DNA from: Murinocardiopsis flavida
Lineage (GTDB): Bacteria > Actinomycetota > Actinomycetes > Streptosporangiales > Streptosporangiaceae
NCBI RefSeq assembly: GCF_003014485.1
Contig: NZ_PYGA01000019.1
Location: forward strand, 89,389 to 153,388
DNA length: 64,000 nucleotides
Direction of reading: 5' to 3'
Below, one piece after another: positions 1-9,287 of this stretch. Below the pieces are notes generated by a model. That model made no database searches. It was not told the origin of the DNA and saw nothing but the letters and a program-made list of their open reading frames with translations. Position 1 is the stretch's first letter. Each line of letters starts with the position of its first letter. The translations under genes and the position numbers were made by a program.

Positions 1-576
1 GAGGCCGCCGCCCGGTTCGGGTTCGGCGCCGAGCGCATCGCCTGGATGAACCAGGTCCACGGCGCCGACGTCGCGGTGGTCGCCGGGCCCGGCCTCGCCG
101 GGTCGGTCGACGCGATGGTCAGCACCAGCCCCGACGTCGTCCTCGCCGCGCTCGCGGCCGACTGCCTGCCGCTGGTCGCCGCGGCACCCGCGGCGGGCGT
201 CATCGCCGCGGCGCACTCGGGGCGGGCGGGCACCGCCGCCGGGGTCGCCACCGCCATGGTGCGGTCGATGGCGGCGCTGGGCGCCGCGCCCGACGGCATC
301 GTGGTGGCGCTCGGCCCCGCCATCTGCGGTTCCTGCTACGAGGTGCCGTCGGCGATGCGCGACGAGGTCGCGGCGGCGGTGCCCGAGGCGGCGTCGCTGA
401 CCCGGTGGGGCAGTACCGGCGTCGACATGCGCGCCGCGGTCGCCGCGCAACTCCGCGCGGCCGGAGTCGGCCAGGTCATCGACGACGCACGGTGCACGCT
501 GGAGGACCCGGAGCTGTTCTCGCACCGACGCGACGCGCCGACGGGCCGCATGGCCGGATACGTCTGGCGGGCCTGA
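1..576 (+). CDS. pgeF: Peptidoglycan editing factor / laccase-domain protein PgeF (YlmD family), 5' truncated
   Basis: The open frame enters from the left edge, so the N-terminus is missing; 191 residues remain. Visible family motifs are NQVHGADV, ADCLPL, AAHSGRAG and GPAICGSCYEV, which carry the His/Cys metal-ligand set of the DUF152/YfiH family. Family members act as purine-nucleoside-processing or peptidoglycan-editing enzymes in the cytoplasm. The gene sits 3 nt before the YggS gene and upstream of sepF, the usual place of this family in actinobacterial division clusters. Function is by family; the exact substrate is not visible. Confidence 0.9.
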   Translation, partial: EAAARFGFGAERIAWMNQVHGADVAVVAGPGLAGSVDAMVSTSPDVVLAALAADCLPLVAAAPAAGVIAAAHSGRAGTAAGVATAMVRSMAALGAAPDGIVVALGPAICGSCYEVPSAMRDEVAAAVPEAASLTRWGSTGVDMRAAVAAQLRAAGVGQVIDDARCTLEDPELFSHRRDAPTGRMAGYVWRA

Positions 577-579
577 CCG

Positions 580-1308
580 ATGCCCGACACCAGCGCCGAC
601 CGCGCCGCCGCCGTCGAGAGCAGGCTCATGGAGGTCCGCGAACGCATCGCGAACGCCTGCGCCAAGGCCGGCCGCGCCCCCGACGAGGTCTCCCTGATCG
701 CCGTCACCAAGACCTACCCGGCGTCCGATGTGCGGATCCTGAGCCGGTTCGGTGTGACCGACGTCGGCGAGAACCGCGACCAGGAGGCCGCCCCGAAGGC
801 CGACGAATGCCGTGATCTACCTCTCACCTGGCATTTCGTCGGGCAGTTGCAGACCAACAAGGCGCGGTCGGTCGTCCGCTACGCCGACGTCGTCCATTCG
901 GTCGACCGGGTGCGGCTGGCGCGGTCGCTGGGCGCCCGCGCCAGAGCGGAGGAGCGCGCGGTGCGCTGCCTCGTCCAGGTCGACCTCGACCCCGGGGCGA
1001 TCGAGGGTGCGGTGGGGCCGCGCGGCGGCGCGGATCCCCGCGACGTCGAGGAGATCGCGGCCGCGATCGACGCCGAGGACGGCCTCTCGGTCGGCGGTGT
1101 CATGGCGGTCGCGCCGCTCGGCGGCGACCCCGGCGCGGCGTTCGCCCGGCTGAACTCGATAGCAGTGTCGCTGCGGGCTCGCTACCATCAGGCGTCGATG
1201 GTGTCCGCGGGCATGAGTGGCGACCTCGAATCCGCTGTCGAGAACGGTGCGACACACCTCCGGATCGGTACGGCGTTGCTCGGCGATCGGGGCCCGATCG
1301 TGGGGTAA
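580..1308 (+). CDS. YggS family pyridoxal-phosphate-binding protein
   Basis: 242 residues, the normal size for the family of PLP-homeostasis proteins (YggS/YlmE/PLPBP). The PLP lysine is K44 in AVTKTYP. HFVGQLQTNK and the C-terminal phosphate-binding stretch SAGMSGDLESAV..G..HLRIGTALLG match the family. These proteins bind PLP and buffer its level rather than catalysing a known reaction. Only 3 nt separate it from pgeF, so the two are probably cotranscribed. The start is the first ATG after the pgeF stop. Confidence 0.94.
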   Translation: MPDTSADRAAAVESRLMEVRERIANACAKAGRAPDEVSLIAVTKTYPASDVRILSRFGVTDVGENRDQEAAPKADECRDLPLTWHFVGQLQTNKARSVVRYADVVHSVDRVRLARSLGARARAEERAVRCLVQVDLDPGAIEGAVGPRGGADPRDVEEIAAAIDAEDGLSVGGVMAVAPLGGDPGAAFARLNSIAVSLRARYHQASMVSAGMSGDLESAVENGATHLRIGTALLGDRGPIVG

Positions 1309-1425
1309 TGTCCCCACATGGACCTAGGCGCCCACGGACTTCTTCCGCCTGATGGGCGGGTAACGAGGGCGAACACCGGCGAGTCAGCAGCGGTGCCGCA
1401 CCACAGGGACGACGGAGGGCAAGAG

Positions 1426-1947
1426 ATGGCCGGCGCTATGCGCAAGATGGCGGTCTACCTCGGCCTCGTGGAGGACGACCGCTACGATCACCGCTATGCG
1501 GACGAATACGAGGACTTCGAGGACTTCGACGACGGCGCCGTCGACCGGCGCGAGCGCGACATCGAGCCGCGGGGCGACGCGAGGGACCCGGTGACGGATT
1601 CCGACGACTACGGAGTGTCGACCGTCGATCGGCGCGGAGTCGGCCAGACCGCCACCGCAATGGCCGACCTCGCCCGCATCACGACGCTTCATCCGCGCAC
1701 CTACAACGAAGCCCGTACCATCGGAGAGCACTTCCGCGAGGGCATCCCGGTGATCATGAACCTCACCGAGATGGTCGACAGCGACGCCAAGCGCCTCGTC
1801 GACTTCGCGGCGGGGCTCATCTTCGGGCTGCATGGGAGCATTGAGCGGGTGACCAACAAGGTCTTCCTGCTGTCCCCGGCTAATGTAGAGGTGACCGCTG
1901 AAGACAAGGCACGGATCGCTGAGCGAGGGTTCTTCAATCAGAGTTAG
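1426..1947 (+). CDS. sepF: Cell division protein SepF
   Basis: 173 residues from the ATG at 1426, which has GGAGGGC about 7 nt upstream. An in-frame ATG at 1318 would add 36 residues of non-family sequence and lacks a ribosome site. The first residues ([17 protein letters not shown]) form the membrane-binding amphipathic helix typical of SepF. An acidic linker (about 20-75) follows, then the DUF552 core with [20 protein letters not shown] and a [11 protein letters not shown] strand. SepF anchors FtsZ to the membrane at the septum in actinomycetes. It lies between yggS and yggT, as in most actinobacterial division clusters. Confidence 0.95.
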   Translation: MAGAMRKMAVYLGLVEDDRYDHRYADEYEDFEDFDDGAVDRRERDIEPRGDARDPVTDSDDYGVSTVDRRGVGQTATAMADLARITTLHPRTYNEARTIGEHFREGIPVIMNLTEMVDSDAKRLVDFAAGLIFGLHGSIERVTNKVFLLSPANVEVTAEDKARIAERGFFNQS

Positions 1948-1986
1948 ACCATCACACGCGACCAGGGATAGGGCCGGGGGAGACCT

Positions 1987-2277
1987 GTGAACATCGTGCA
2001 GAACGTACTGGTCTTCGTTCTGTATGCCTTCATGCTTGTGCTCATCGGGCGGTTGGTGTTCGAGATCGTCCAGTCCTTCGCAAGGTCATGGAGCCCCAGT
2101 GGGTTCGTACTGGTCCTGGCCGAGACCACATACACGGTGACCGATCCGCCGCTGCGGTTCCTGCGGCGCTTCATCAAGCCGGTGCGGCTGGGTAGTATCG
2201 CGCTCGACCTGAGCTTCATGGCCCTGTTCCTCATCGTATGGATCCTGATCCAGGTCGCGATCTTGATCCCCATTTGA
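1987..2277 (+). CDS. YggT family small membrane protein
   Basis: 96 residues from a GTG start preceded by GGGGGA. There are two hydrophobic segments, about residues 3-25 and 72-94, joined by a stretch with the conserved TDPPLRFLRRFIKPVRLG signature. YggT proteins are small integral membrane proteins of unsettled function that accompany sepF and divIVA in Gram-positive division clusters. Its position 39 nt after sepF fits that context. Confidence 0.9.
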   Translation: MNIVQNVLVFVLYAFMLVLIGRLVFEIVQSFARSWSPSGFVLVLAETTYTVTDPPLRFLRRFIKPVRLGSIALDLSFMALFLIVWILIQVAILIPI

Positions 2278-2409
2278 ACACCGGCCGCAATGTCGGAAAG
2301 TGTTGGTTCCCGTTCCGATATGTGGTCTTGGTCATGATGTGGATTGCCGTAAGGTCACGATCAGGTAGCGTCCCTACGGACGGAGTCCAAGCGCGCCAAG
2401 GAGACGAAC

Positions 2410-3282
2410 ATGCCGCTTACACCCGCTGATGTGCGGAATAAGCAGTTCAGTACGACCCGGCTCCGGCCGGGGTATGACGAGGAAGAGGTCGACGCCTTCC
2501 TCGATGAGGTCGAGTCCGAACTCGACCGCCTCATCCAGGAGAACGAGGAGCTGCGCGGCAAGCTCGCCGAGGTCCTGCGCGGCAAGGTGCCCAACGCCGG
2601 CATGCAGGACTTCCAGCAGCAGCAGCAACAGCAGCAGCCGGAGCCCGTCAAGGAGCCCGAGCCGCAGCGCCCGGAGCCGGTGAAGCCGCCGGAGCCGGTC
2701 CCCGCCATGGCGAACATGGGCCTCCCCGGCGCCGAGGAGAACATGGACACCGCCGCGCGGGTCCTCGCTCTCGCTCAGCAGACCGCCGACCAGGCCATCT
2801 CCGACGCCCGCCGCGAGGCCGACGAGACCCTCGGCCGCGCCCGGCACGAGGCCGACGACATCCTCGGCAAGGCACGCCGCCAGGCCGAGCAGATCGTCAA
2901 CGAGGCCCGCGCCCGCTCCGAGAACCTCGACCGCGACGCCCAGGAGCGGCACCGCCAGGTCATGGGCTCCCTCGTGCAGCAGCGCGAGGAGCTGGAGCAC
3001 GAGGTCGCCGGGCTCAAGGACTTCGAGCGCGAGTACCGCAGCCGGCTGAAGGACTACTTCGAGCGGCAGCTGCGCGAGCTGACCGAAGAGGGCAACCAGC
3101 CGGCCCCGGCACCGAGCACGACCGGTGGCGGCTTCCCGACCATGGCACCCACCGGTGGAGCCCCGTCGTTGCAGCACGCCGGGCCCGCCAACGGAGCACC
3201 GCCGAACACCAACCCGTTCGGCCAGCCCGAGCCCGCCCAGCACGGCGGACACTACGGCGACGCCCCGCACGACCGGCGCTGA
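2410..3282 (+). CDS. divIVA: Polar growth/septum protein DivIVA (Wag31)
   Basis: 290 residues; ATG with AAGGAGA 6 nt upstream. The N-terminal membrane-binding DivIVA domain is clear (LTPADVRNKQFSTTRLRPGY, then a short coiled coil to about residue 60). A Gln/Pro/Glu-rich linker follows (about 64-108, with eight consecutive Gln), then a long coiled coil rich in A/E/R (about 110-225) and a Pro/Gly-rich tail. DivIVA marks curved membranes and recruits the polar wall-synthesis machinery in actinobacteria. It is somewhat longer than mycobacterial Wag31 because of the linker and tail. Confidence 0.95.
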   Translation: MPLTPADVRNKQFSTTRLRPGYDEEEVDAFLDEVESELDRLIQENEELRGKLAEVLRGKVPNAGMQDFQQQQQQQQPEPVKEPEPQRPEPVKPPEPVPAMANMGLPGAEENMDTAARVLALAQQTADQAISDARREADETLGRARHEADDILGKARRQAEQIVNEARARSENLDRDAQERHRQVMGSLVQQREELEHEVAGLKDFEREYRSRLKDYFERQLRELTEEGNQPAPAPSTTGGGFPTMAPTGGAPSLQHAGPANGAPPNTNPFGQPEPAQHGGHYGDAPHDRR

Positions 3283-3333
3283 ACCGGTCACGGCAGCCCG
3301 CTGCCGACCACCGCTCACACAACTGATCCATGA

Positions 3334-5211
3334 GTGAAGGCACTCTTTCCAGTGTTCATCCTTTGCCTGGTCCTCCTCGTCACGGCGCTCGTCGTGATCG
3401 TGGCGGCGCTGGCACTCGCCGAATTGACCCTGGTCTACATCGCCATCGGCATCGCGGCGGTTTCCGCGGTACTGCTGGTGGTCGACGCGGTCAGAAACAG
3501 GGAGACCCTGTTCGGGTCCGGCGAGCGGGCAGGGCTCGATCGGCGCGCCGAGCGCCTGCCGAGCGAAGCGGGCACGACGAAAGAGCAGGCCGCCGAGGCA
3601 GAGGCGCAGCGGACGGACGGTTTGGGGAAGGCGTCCGTCCCCGCCTCGGCACTCGCCGGATCAGCGACCGCGGTACCGTCGGCGGCCCCATGGGGCTCAG
3701 CGCGGGGTAGCGGCAGTTCACCGGCGCCCGCACCGGAGGACCCTCCGGTGCGGGTCTCGTCGTACGCCGAGCAGGCCCCATGGCGGGTCCCGTCCCCGGC
3801 GGCCCCGACCGGACACCCGGCGCCCGACGGCGGAGGCGCGCAGCCCCCACCGGACGCCCGGCCCGCCGAGACCACCCGGAGCGGCGACGCCGCCCAGTGG
3901 GACGCGGCGACGTCGCAGAGCGACACGACACAGCAGAGCGCGTCCGCCCCGTACGGGTGGGCGCCGTCGGCGGCCCCCGGGCAGGGGGCCACCGCCGCCC
4001 CGGGCGCCCCATCCGCCCCGGAAAGCCCGGAACCCCCACCGGCACCAGAGACCCCACACGCAACGGAGACCGCGCACGCACCGGAGGTCGCGGCGGCCGC
4101 CAGCGAGGCCGCGCCCTTCGACCACGGCGACGCATCCATCGACTACGGTGACCGCGCCGCCGACCCCGCACGCACGGACATATGGGCCGACGGGGATGCG
4201 CACACGCAGCACGCCGACGCTGAGGAGCCCTCGGCCGCCGTCGGCGACGCACCCGCCGCGGATCCCGTGACCGACGACGCGGACGACGACGCGGAGTTCG
4301 GCGGTGTCGTCTATGAGGCCGACGCCGACCAGAGCGACGTCGGGTGGGACGCGCCCGCAGCCGCCGACTACGAGCCTGAGCCGTTCACGTACCGGATCCC
4401 GGACCCCCAGGCCCAGCCCGCCGCGGCCGATTACAGCAGCCCATGGCACGAGACCCCCACGGGCTCGGCCAGCTACCCGCACGAAGCGGGTTCCGCGGAG
4501 TACACGCATGAAGCGGGTTCCGCCGCGTACCCGCACGAAGCGGATGCCGCCGACCACTCGTCGGAATGGGAGCCGGCCGAGGACGATCTCGCCGCGGCGA
4601 CCGTGTCCGATGCTGAGAGCGGACCGGCCGAGTACGTCGTCCCCGCGAGCGAGCCCGCGGCCGAATGGGAGCCCGAACCGGCCGACGCATACGCGCCGGT
4701 CCTCGGCAGCGACGAGCAGCAGGCACCCGACCCGGCCGAATCGGGCGAGGACGCCGATCCGGCCGAGGACGCGCCGGTCGAGGACGTGGCGCCGGTCGAC
4801 GCCGAGGACGCCGCGGGCCGCGTGGCCGACATCGTCGAGTCGCCGGAGCCCGCGGCCGTTCGCGACACGTCCGACCCCGCGCCGGACGAGCCTGCCGACC
4901 ACCTCGGCGAGACCGCCGCCGGTGACGACGCGCCGCCGCCGGAGCCCTCTGCCCCCGAGGACGACGCGGAGTCCCCGGAGCCTGGCGAGGCCGAGGCCGG
5001 CCTCCGTGAGCACGACGACGCGGAGCCCTCCGAGGACCCGTCCGAGGCACCCGAACCGGCCGACCCGGTTGCCGGACCCGGCGCCGCCGAACCCGCCGAC
5101 TCTTCCGACGGCTCGAAGGACGCCGAAGCGGCGGAGCCGGGACCCGACTCCGACACCACCCTCGCGTTCGACCGCGACACGATCACCCCGAAACCCGACC
5201 CCGACGCCTGA
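3334..5211 (+). CDS. Large acidic membrane-anchored hypothetical protein
   Basis: 625 residues from a GTG start; no good ribosome site is visible. Two adjacent hydrophobic helices (about residues 3-30 and 33-53) are followed by roughly 570 residues dominated by Ala, Pro, Glu and Asp with almost no hydrophobic core. Near residues 372-410 there are three degenerate copies of a short motif of the type AGSAxYxHEA. The gene follows divIVA by 51 nt on the same strand and may be cotranscribed. No family is recognised. It looks like a membrane-tethered, intrinsically disordered, strongly negative tail. The steady codon bias supports real coding; the function is unknown. Confidence 0.75.
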   Translation: MKALFPVFILCLVLLVTALVVIVAALALAELTLVYIAIGIAAVSAVLLVVDAVRNRETLFGSGERAGLDRRAERLPSEAGTTKEQAAEAEAQRTDGLGKASVPASALAGSATAVPSAAPWGSARGSGSSPAPAPEDPPVRVSSYAEQAPWRVPSPAAPTGHPAPDGGGAQPPPDARPAETTRSGDAAQWDAATSQSDTTQQSASAPYGWAPSAAPGQGATAAPGAPSAPESPEPPPAPETPHATETAHAPEVAAAASEAAPFDHGDASIDYGDRAADPARTDIWADGDAHTQHADAEEPSAAVGDAPAADPVTDDADDDAEFGGVVYEADADQSDVGWDAPAAADYEPEPFTYRIPDPQAQPAAADYSSPWHETPTGSASYPHEAGSAEYTHEAGSAAYPHEADAADHSSEWEPAEDDLAAATVSDAESGPAEYVVPASEPAAEWEPEPADAYAPVLGSDEQQAPDPAESGEDADPAEDAPVEDVAPVDAEDAAGRVADIVESPEPAAVRDTSDPAPDEPADHLGETAAGDDAPPPEPSAPEDDAESPEPGEAEAGLREHDDAEPSEDPSEAPEPADPVAGPGAAEPADSSDGSKDAEAAEPGPDSDTTLAFDRDTITPKPDPDA

Positions 5212-5735
5212 GCGGCGCGCAAGGCCATTGGCGTAACGGGAACGAAGGCGTGCTCACCGGCTTGGCGACCTGGGCGTTAGAAGGGCTGCCGATGCGCGGC
5301 ACCGCGTAGAGCGGGCGCGGGCATCTGGTGGCGAGGGCGTCGTTGGCCCCGGGAGACAGGAGCCAGGCTGCCTTGCCAAGGTCCGCTGTTGGGAAGGGCG
5401 CTCTCGGCACCCACTCCCGAACCAGGCCAAGACCAAGACCCGCCCGCAAAGTCAACGGCATTGGCCAGACGTGATCCGTCACGGACGGTAGCGCTGTGCC
5501 CGGGGTCTGGTGCCCCGACTGGAGCGTGGTGCTTCGTGCCGCCGGGTGCTTCGCATCCGCGACGGCAGCCCACCCCCTCGACCACTGCCCCTCAGGGCGA
5601 GGCCCTGTCGGACCCGCGACCAGCGGCGCGGGCGTGTTGCCCCTGGTCCCGCGCCCTAGCACCGTGGCGCCCACCCCGGCATTGGGGTCCCGCGACGCAG
5701 CCCGGGGGTCCGGGCTGCGTCGCGGGGAGACCCGG
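5212..5735. other. Convergent intergenic region with repeat-derived sequence
   Basis: 524 bp between the acidic protein gene (+) and ileS (-), with no convincing gene. Bases 5345-5420, read on the - strand, resemble 17660-17700 plus 17755-17780 (shared TGCCGAGAGCGCCCT, then GGACCT..GGCAAGG, then CAGCCTGGCTCC.GTCTCC). Bases 5540-5580 resemble the repeats near 36005 (GCTTCGCATCCGCGACGGCA followed by GCCCACC). The right end is a strong hairpin next to the ileS stop. Short open frames on both strands here have no family features. Confidence 0.6.
5689..5726 (-). terminator. Hairpin terminator after ileS
   Basis: Perfect 16-bp arms (CCCGCGACGCAGCCCG at 5689-5704 and its complement at 5711-5726) enclose a 6-nt loop, ending 10 nt beyond the ileS stop. 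There is no U-run, as is common for actinobacterial hairpin terminators. Confidence 0.7.
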
Positions 5736-8700
5736 TCAGAGTTTGCGGAGCCAGAAGGTCACGCCGAACTCTGGGGAGGCGACCGAGTGGGCCTCGCCGT
5801 CCGGTTCGCCGTTGACGACCTCGCCCGCCAGCACCTCGGCGCCGATCCAGGCCGCGTGTTCCGCGACCGCCTGCCCGGTGGTGGGGTCCTCGGCCCGCCA
5901 CCACAGGCTGATCCGGTCGGAGATGTCGAGGCCGCTGGACTTGCGCAGGTCCTGGACGAGGCGGATGACCTCGCGCGCGAGCCCGGCCCGCTGGAGCTCC
6001 GGTGTGACGTCCAGGTCGAGCGCCACCGTCTCGCCGTTCTCCGACGCCACCGCCCAGCCTTCGCGCGGCTGCTCGGTGATCAGCAGTTCGTCGGCGCTGA
6101 CGTCGACGGCTTCGCCCTCGACCGGCACGTGCGCCCAGCCGGTGGCGCGGACCCGGTCCACGAGTTCCTTGGCGTCCTGGGCGCCGATGGCCGCGGCGAC
6201 CAGCGGCGTGCGCTTGCCGAACCGCTTGCCGAGCGCGCGGAAGTTCGGCTTGACCGCGTAGTCGACGAGGTCGCCGCCGACCACCGACAGCGGGTCGAGG
6301 CGCTGGACGTTCAGTTCCTCGGTGATCTGGTCGCGGAGCTGCTCGGCGAGCGCGTCGAAGCCCTTGGCGCCGACGAGGACCCGCGCCAGCGGCTGGCGGG
6401 TGCGGCGCCCGGAGTCCACCCGGGCCGCGCGGCCCAGCTCCACCAGGCGGCGGGTGAGGGCCATCTGCGCGGAGAGGTCGGTGTCGACGAGGTCCTCGCG
6501 GGCCTCGGGCCACGGTGCGAGGTGCACCGACTCGGGCGCGTCGGGGCGGCGCAGGGCGGCCCACACGTGGTCGGCGAGGAACGGCACCAAGGGCGCCATC
6601 AGCAGGGTCAGCGTCTCCAGGCACTCGAACAGCGTGGCGAACGCCGACGCGCCGGCCGGGGCCGCCGCACCCGCCCAGAAACGGCGGCGGGACCGGCGCA
6701 CGTACCAGTTGGACAGGTCGTCGACGAAGGAGGTCAGCAGCCGCCCGGCGGCGGCGGTGTCGAAGTCCTCCATCGCGGCGTCGACATCGCGGACGAGCCG
6801 GTTCAGCTCCGAGAGCATCCACCGGTCGAGCAGCGGGCGGTCCTGCGGGGCGGGCGCCTCGGCGAGCCGGGAGTGGTCCCAGGTATCCCCGGCGTTGGCG
6901 TAGAGGGTGAAGAAGGAGACCGTGTTGTAGTAGGTCAGCAGGACCTTGCGGACGATCTCCTCCAGCGCGGCATGGCCCACCCGCCGCGGCGCCCAGGGCG
7001 ACCCGCTGGCGGCCATGAACCAGCGCAGCGCGTCGGCTCCGTGCCGGTCCATGATCTCCATGGGTTCCAGGATGTTGCCGAGGTGCTTGCTCATCTTGCG
7101 GCCGTCCTCGGCGAGGATGTGGCCGAGGCACAGCACGTTGCGGTAGGAGTTCTCGCCGAACACCAGGGTGCTGACCGCCATGAGCGAGTAGAACCAGCCG
7201 CGGGTCTGGTCGATGGCCTCGCAGATGTAGTCGCCGGGGAAGTTCGCGCGGAACACGGCGTCGTTGCGGTGCGGGGCGCCCCACTGCGCGAACGGCATGG
7301 ACCCGGAGTCGAACCAGGCGTCGATCACCTCGGGCACGCGTCGGGCGACCCGCTGCTCCAGGGGGAGTGCGGGGTCGGCGTCGGGGTCGGGGATGACGAT
7401 GTCGTCCACGTAGGGCCGGTGCGGGTCGAGGGCCGAGAGGTCCTGGCCGCTCAGTTCGCTCAGTTCGGCGAGTGATCCCACGCAGATGCGGCGGCCGTCG
7501 GGGAACTCCCAGATGGGCAGCGGGGTGCCCCAGTACCGGCTGCGCGACAGCGACCAGTCGATGTTGTTGCGCAGCCACTCGCCGTAGCGCCCGTGCTTGA
7601 TGTTCTCGGGGTACCAGTTGGTGCGCTCGTTCTGGGCGAGGAGTTCGTCCTTTGCGGCGGTGGTGCGGATGTACCAGGACGGCAGCGCGTAGTAGAGCAG
7701 CGCGGTGTGGCAGCGCCAGCAGTGGGGGTAGCTGTGCTCGTAGTCGAGGTGCCGGAACAGCAGCCCGCGGTCCTTGAGGTCGGCGACGAGGGTGGCGTCG
7801 GCCGTCTTGAAGAACACGCCGCCGACGAGGTCGAGCCCCGCCTCGAAGGTGCCGTCGGCGCGGACCGGCTTGACCACGGGCAGCCCGTAGGAGCGGGCCA
7901 CGGCCATGTCGTCGGCGCCGAAGGCGGGGGACTGGTGGACCAGCCCGGTGCCGTCGTCGACGGTGACGTAGTCGGCGAGCACCACGTAGTGGGCGGGTTC
8001 TGGGAAGTCGACCAGCTCGAAGGGGCGCTGGTAGGTCCAGCGTTCCATTTCGGCGCCCTCGAAGCGCTCGCCGGTGGGCTCCCATCCGTCGCCGAGGGCC
8101 GCGGACAGCAGCGGCTCGGCGACGACGACCCGCTCGGTGCCGTCGGTGGCGACGACGTAGGCGACGTCGGGGTGCACCGCGACGGCGGTGTTGGACACCA
8201 GCGTCCACGGTGTGGTGGTCCACACCAGCAGGGACGTCGGCCGCCCGGCGTCGGCGAGTGGGCCGGAGGTGACGGGGAACCGGACGTAGACGGAGGGGTC
8301 GGTGACGGTCTCGTAGCCCTGCGCCAGCTCGTGGTCGGACAGCGTGGTGCCGCAACGGGGGCAGTAGGGGCTGATCCGGTAGTCCTGGACGAGGAGGCCC
8401 TTGTCCCAGATGGTCTTCAGTGCCCACCACACGGACTCCACGTACTCGGGGTCCATGGTGCGGTAGGCCTCGTCCATGTTCACCCAGTAGCCCATGCGCT
8501 CGGTCATGGCGGTGAACGCGTCGACGTTGCGCTGCACCGATTCGCGGCAGCGCCGGTTGAACTCGGCGACGCCGAACTCCTCGATGTCGCGCTTGCCCGA
8601 CAGGCCGAGCTCCTTCTCGACCGCGACCTCGACGGGCAGCCCGTGGCAGTCCCACCCGGCCTTGCGCTCGACGTGGTAGCCCTTCATGGTCTTGAAGCGG

Positions 8701-8930
8701 GGGAAGACGTCCTTGAACACGCGCGCTTCGATGTGGTGCACGCCGGGCTCGCCGTTGGCAGTGGGCGGACCCTCGAAGAACACCCAGTTGGGGCCGCCGC
8801 GGGTCTGTTCGAGGGAGCGCTCGAAGACCTTCTGCTCCTCCCAGCGCCGCAGGACGTCGTGCTCGACGGCGGGGAGGTCGATCTGGGCGGGCAGTGCGGG
8901 GAACGGCTGGGGGTGCTGCTGCGACACCAC
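5736..8930 (-). CDS. ileS: Isoleucyl-tRNA synthetase
   Basis: 1064 residues, full length for the large eukaryote-like IleRS type common in actinobacteria. The HIGH-equivalent is PPTANGEPGVHHIE near residue 60, and KMSKHLGN lies near residue 610. The editing domain lies between, followed by the anticodon-binding helical region and a long C-terminal extension. It charges tRNA-Ile in the cytoplasm. The start is GTG at 8930 with GAAGAAGG upstream. Expression is very probably controlled by the T-box leader immediately upstream. Long frames overlapping it in other phases are shadows of its codon bias. Confidence 0.97.
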   Translation of the reverse strand: MVSQQHPQPFPALPAQIDLPAVEHDVLRRWEEQKVFERSLEQTRGGPNWVFFEGPPTANGEPGVHHIEARVFKDVFPRFKTMKGYHVERKAGWDCHGLPVEVAVEKELGLSGKRDIEEFGVAEFNRRCRESVQRNVDAFTAMTERMGYWVNMDEAYRTMDPEYVESVWWALKTIWDKGLLVQDYRISPYCPRCGTTLSDHELAQGYETVTDPSVYVRFPVTSGPLADAGRPTSLLVWTTTPWTLVSNTAVAVHPDVAYVVATDGTERVVVAEPLLSAALGDGWEPTGERFEGAEMERWTYQRPFELVDFPEPAHYVVLADYVTVDDGTGLVHQSPAFGADDMAVARSYGLPVVKPVRADGTFEAGLDLVGGVFFKTADATLVADLKDRGLLFRHLDYEHSYPHCWRCHTALLYYALPSWYIRTTAAKDELLAQNERTNWYPENIKHGRYGEWLRNNIDWSLSRSRYWGTPLPIWEFPDGRRICVGSLAELSELSGQDLSALDPHRPYVDDIVIPDPDADPALPLEQRVARRVPEVIDAWFDSGSMPFAQWGAPHRNDAVFRANFPGDYICEAIDQTRGWFYSLMAVSTLVFGENSYRNVLCLGHILAEDGRKMSKHLGNILEPMEIMDRHGADALRWFMAASGSPWAPRRVGHAALEEIVRKVLLTYYNTVSFFTLYANAGDTWDHSRLAEAPAPQDRPLLDRWMLSELNRLVRDVDAAMEDFDTAAAGRLLTSFVDDLSNWYVRRSRRRFWAGAAAPAGASAFATLFECLETLTLLMAPLVPFLADHVWAALRRPDAPESVHLAPWPEAREDLVDTDLSAQMALTRRLVELGRAARVDSGRRTRQPLARVLVGAKGFDALAEQLRDQITEELNVQRLDPLSVVGGDLVDYAVKPNFRALGKRFGKRTPLVAAAIGAQDAKELVDRVRATGWAHVPVEGEAVDVSADELLITEQPREGWAVASENGETVALDLDVTPELQRAGLAREVIRLVQDLRKSSGLDISDRISLWWRAEDPTTGQAVAEHAAWIGAEVLAGEVVNGEPDGEAHSVASPEFGVTFWLRKL

Positions 8931-8934
8931 GGGT

Positions 8935-9230
8935 ACCTTCTTCCATCAGGATCGAACACACCTGACGGAGGGACGAGGTGAGACCCCGCGGTACCACCCT
9001 CCTTGGGCTGGGCCGACGCCGGCTCCGCCCCGCTTCGTTCCTGCCGCTGCCGGGTCTACTGGGCCGGTGAAGGCCGTTCTTCCGGCGGCTCGGGGGTGAT
9101 GTTCCCAAGCGGTCGCGGCACCGGGCTCGCACCGTCCCCGGATCGCTCATGGCCGCGGGGGCCCGCTGGGACCCGTCCCCGTCATCGCCTTTGCTGGTGC
9201 CGAGGATATCCCACCGGGCCCCTCGCCATG
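8935..9230 (-). promoter_or_regulatory. T-box leader of ileS
   Basis: On the - strand the leader contains the T-box core AGGGTGGTACCGCGG (8986-9000), which pairs with the uncharged tRNA acceptor end. Downstream is a GC stem whose outer pairs are GGAGGG and CCCTCC. The ileS ribosome site and GTG follow within about 45 nt, and no U-tract terminator is present. This suggests control of translation, as known for actinobacterial ileS T-boxes. The specifier codon and stem I boundaries were not resolved by eye, so the upstream limit is approximate. Confidence 0.9.
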
Positions 9231-9287
9231 CCATGATTCTGCCGCGGCCCGGGACACGGGAGGCCGGGAGTGAGGAGGGTGCGGCGA

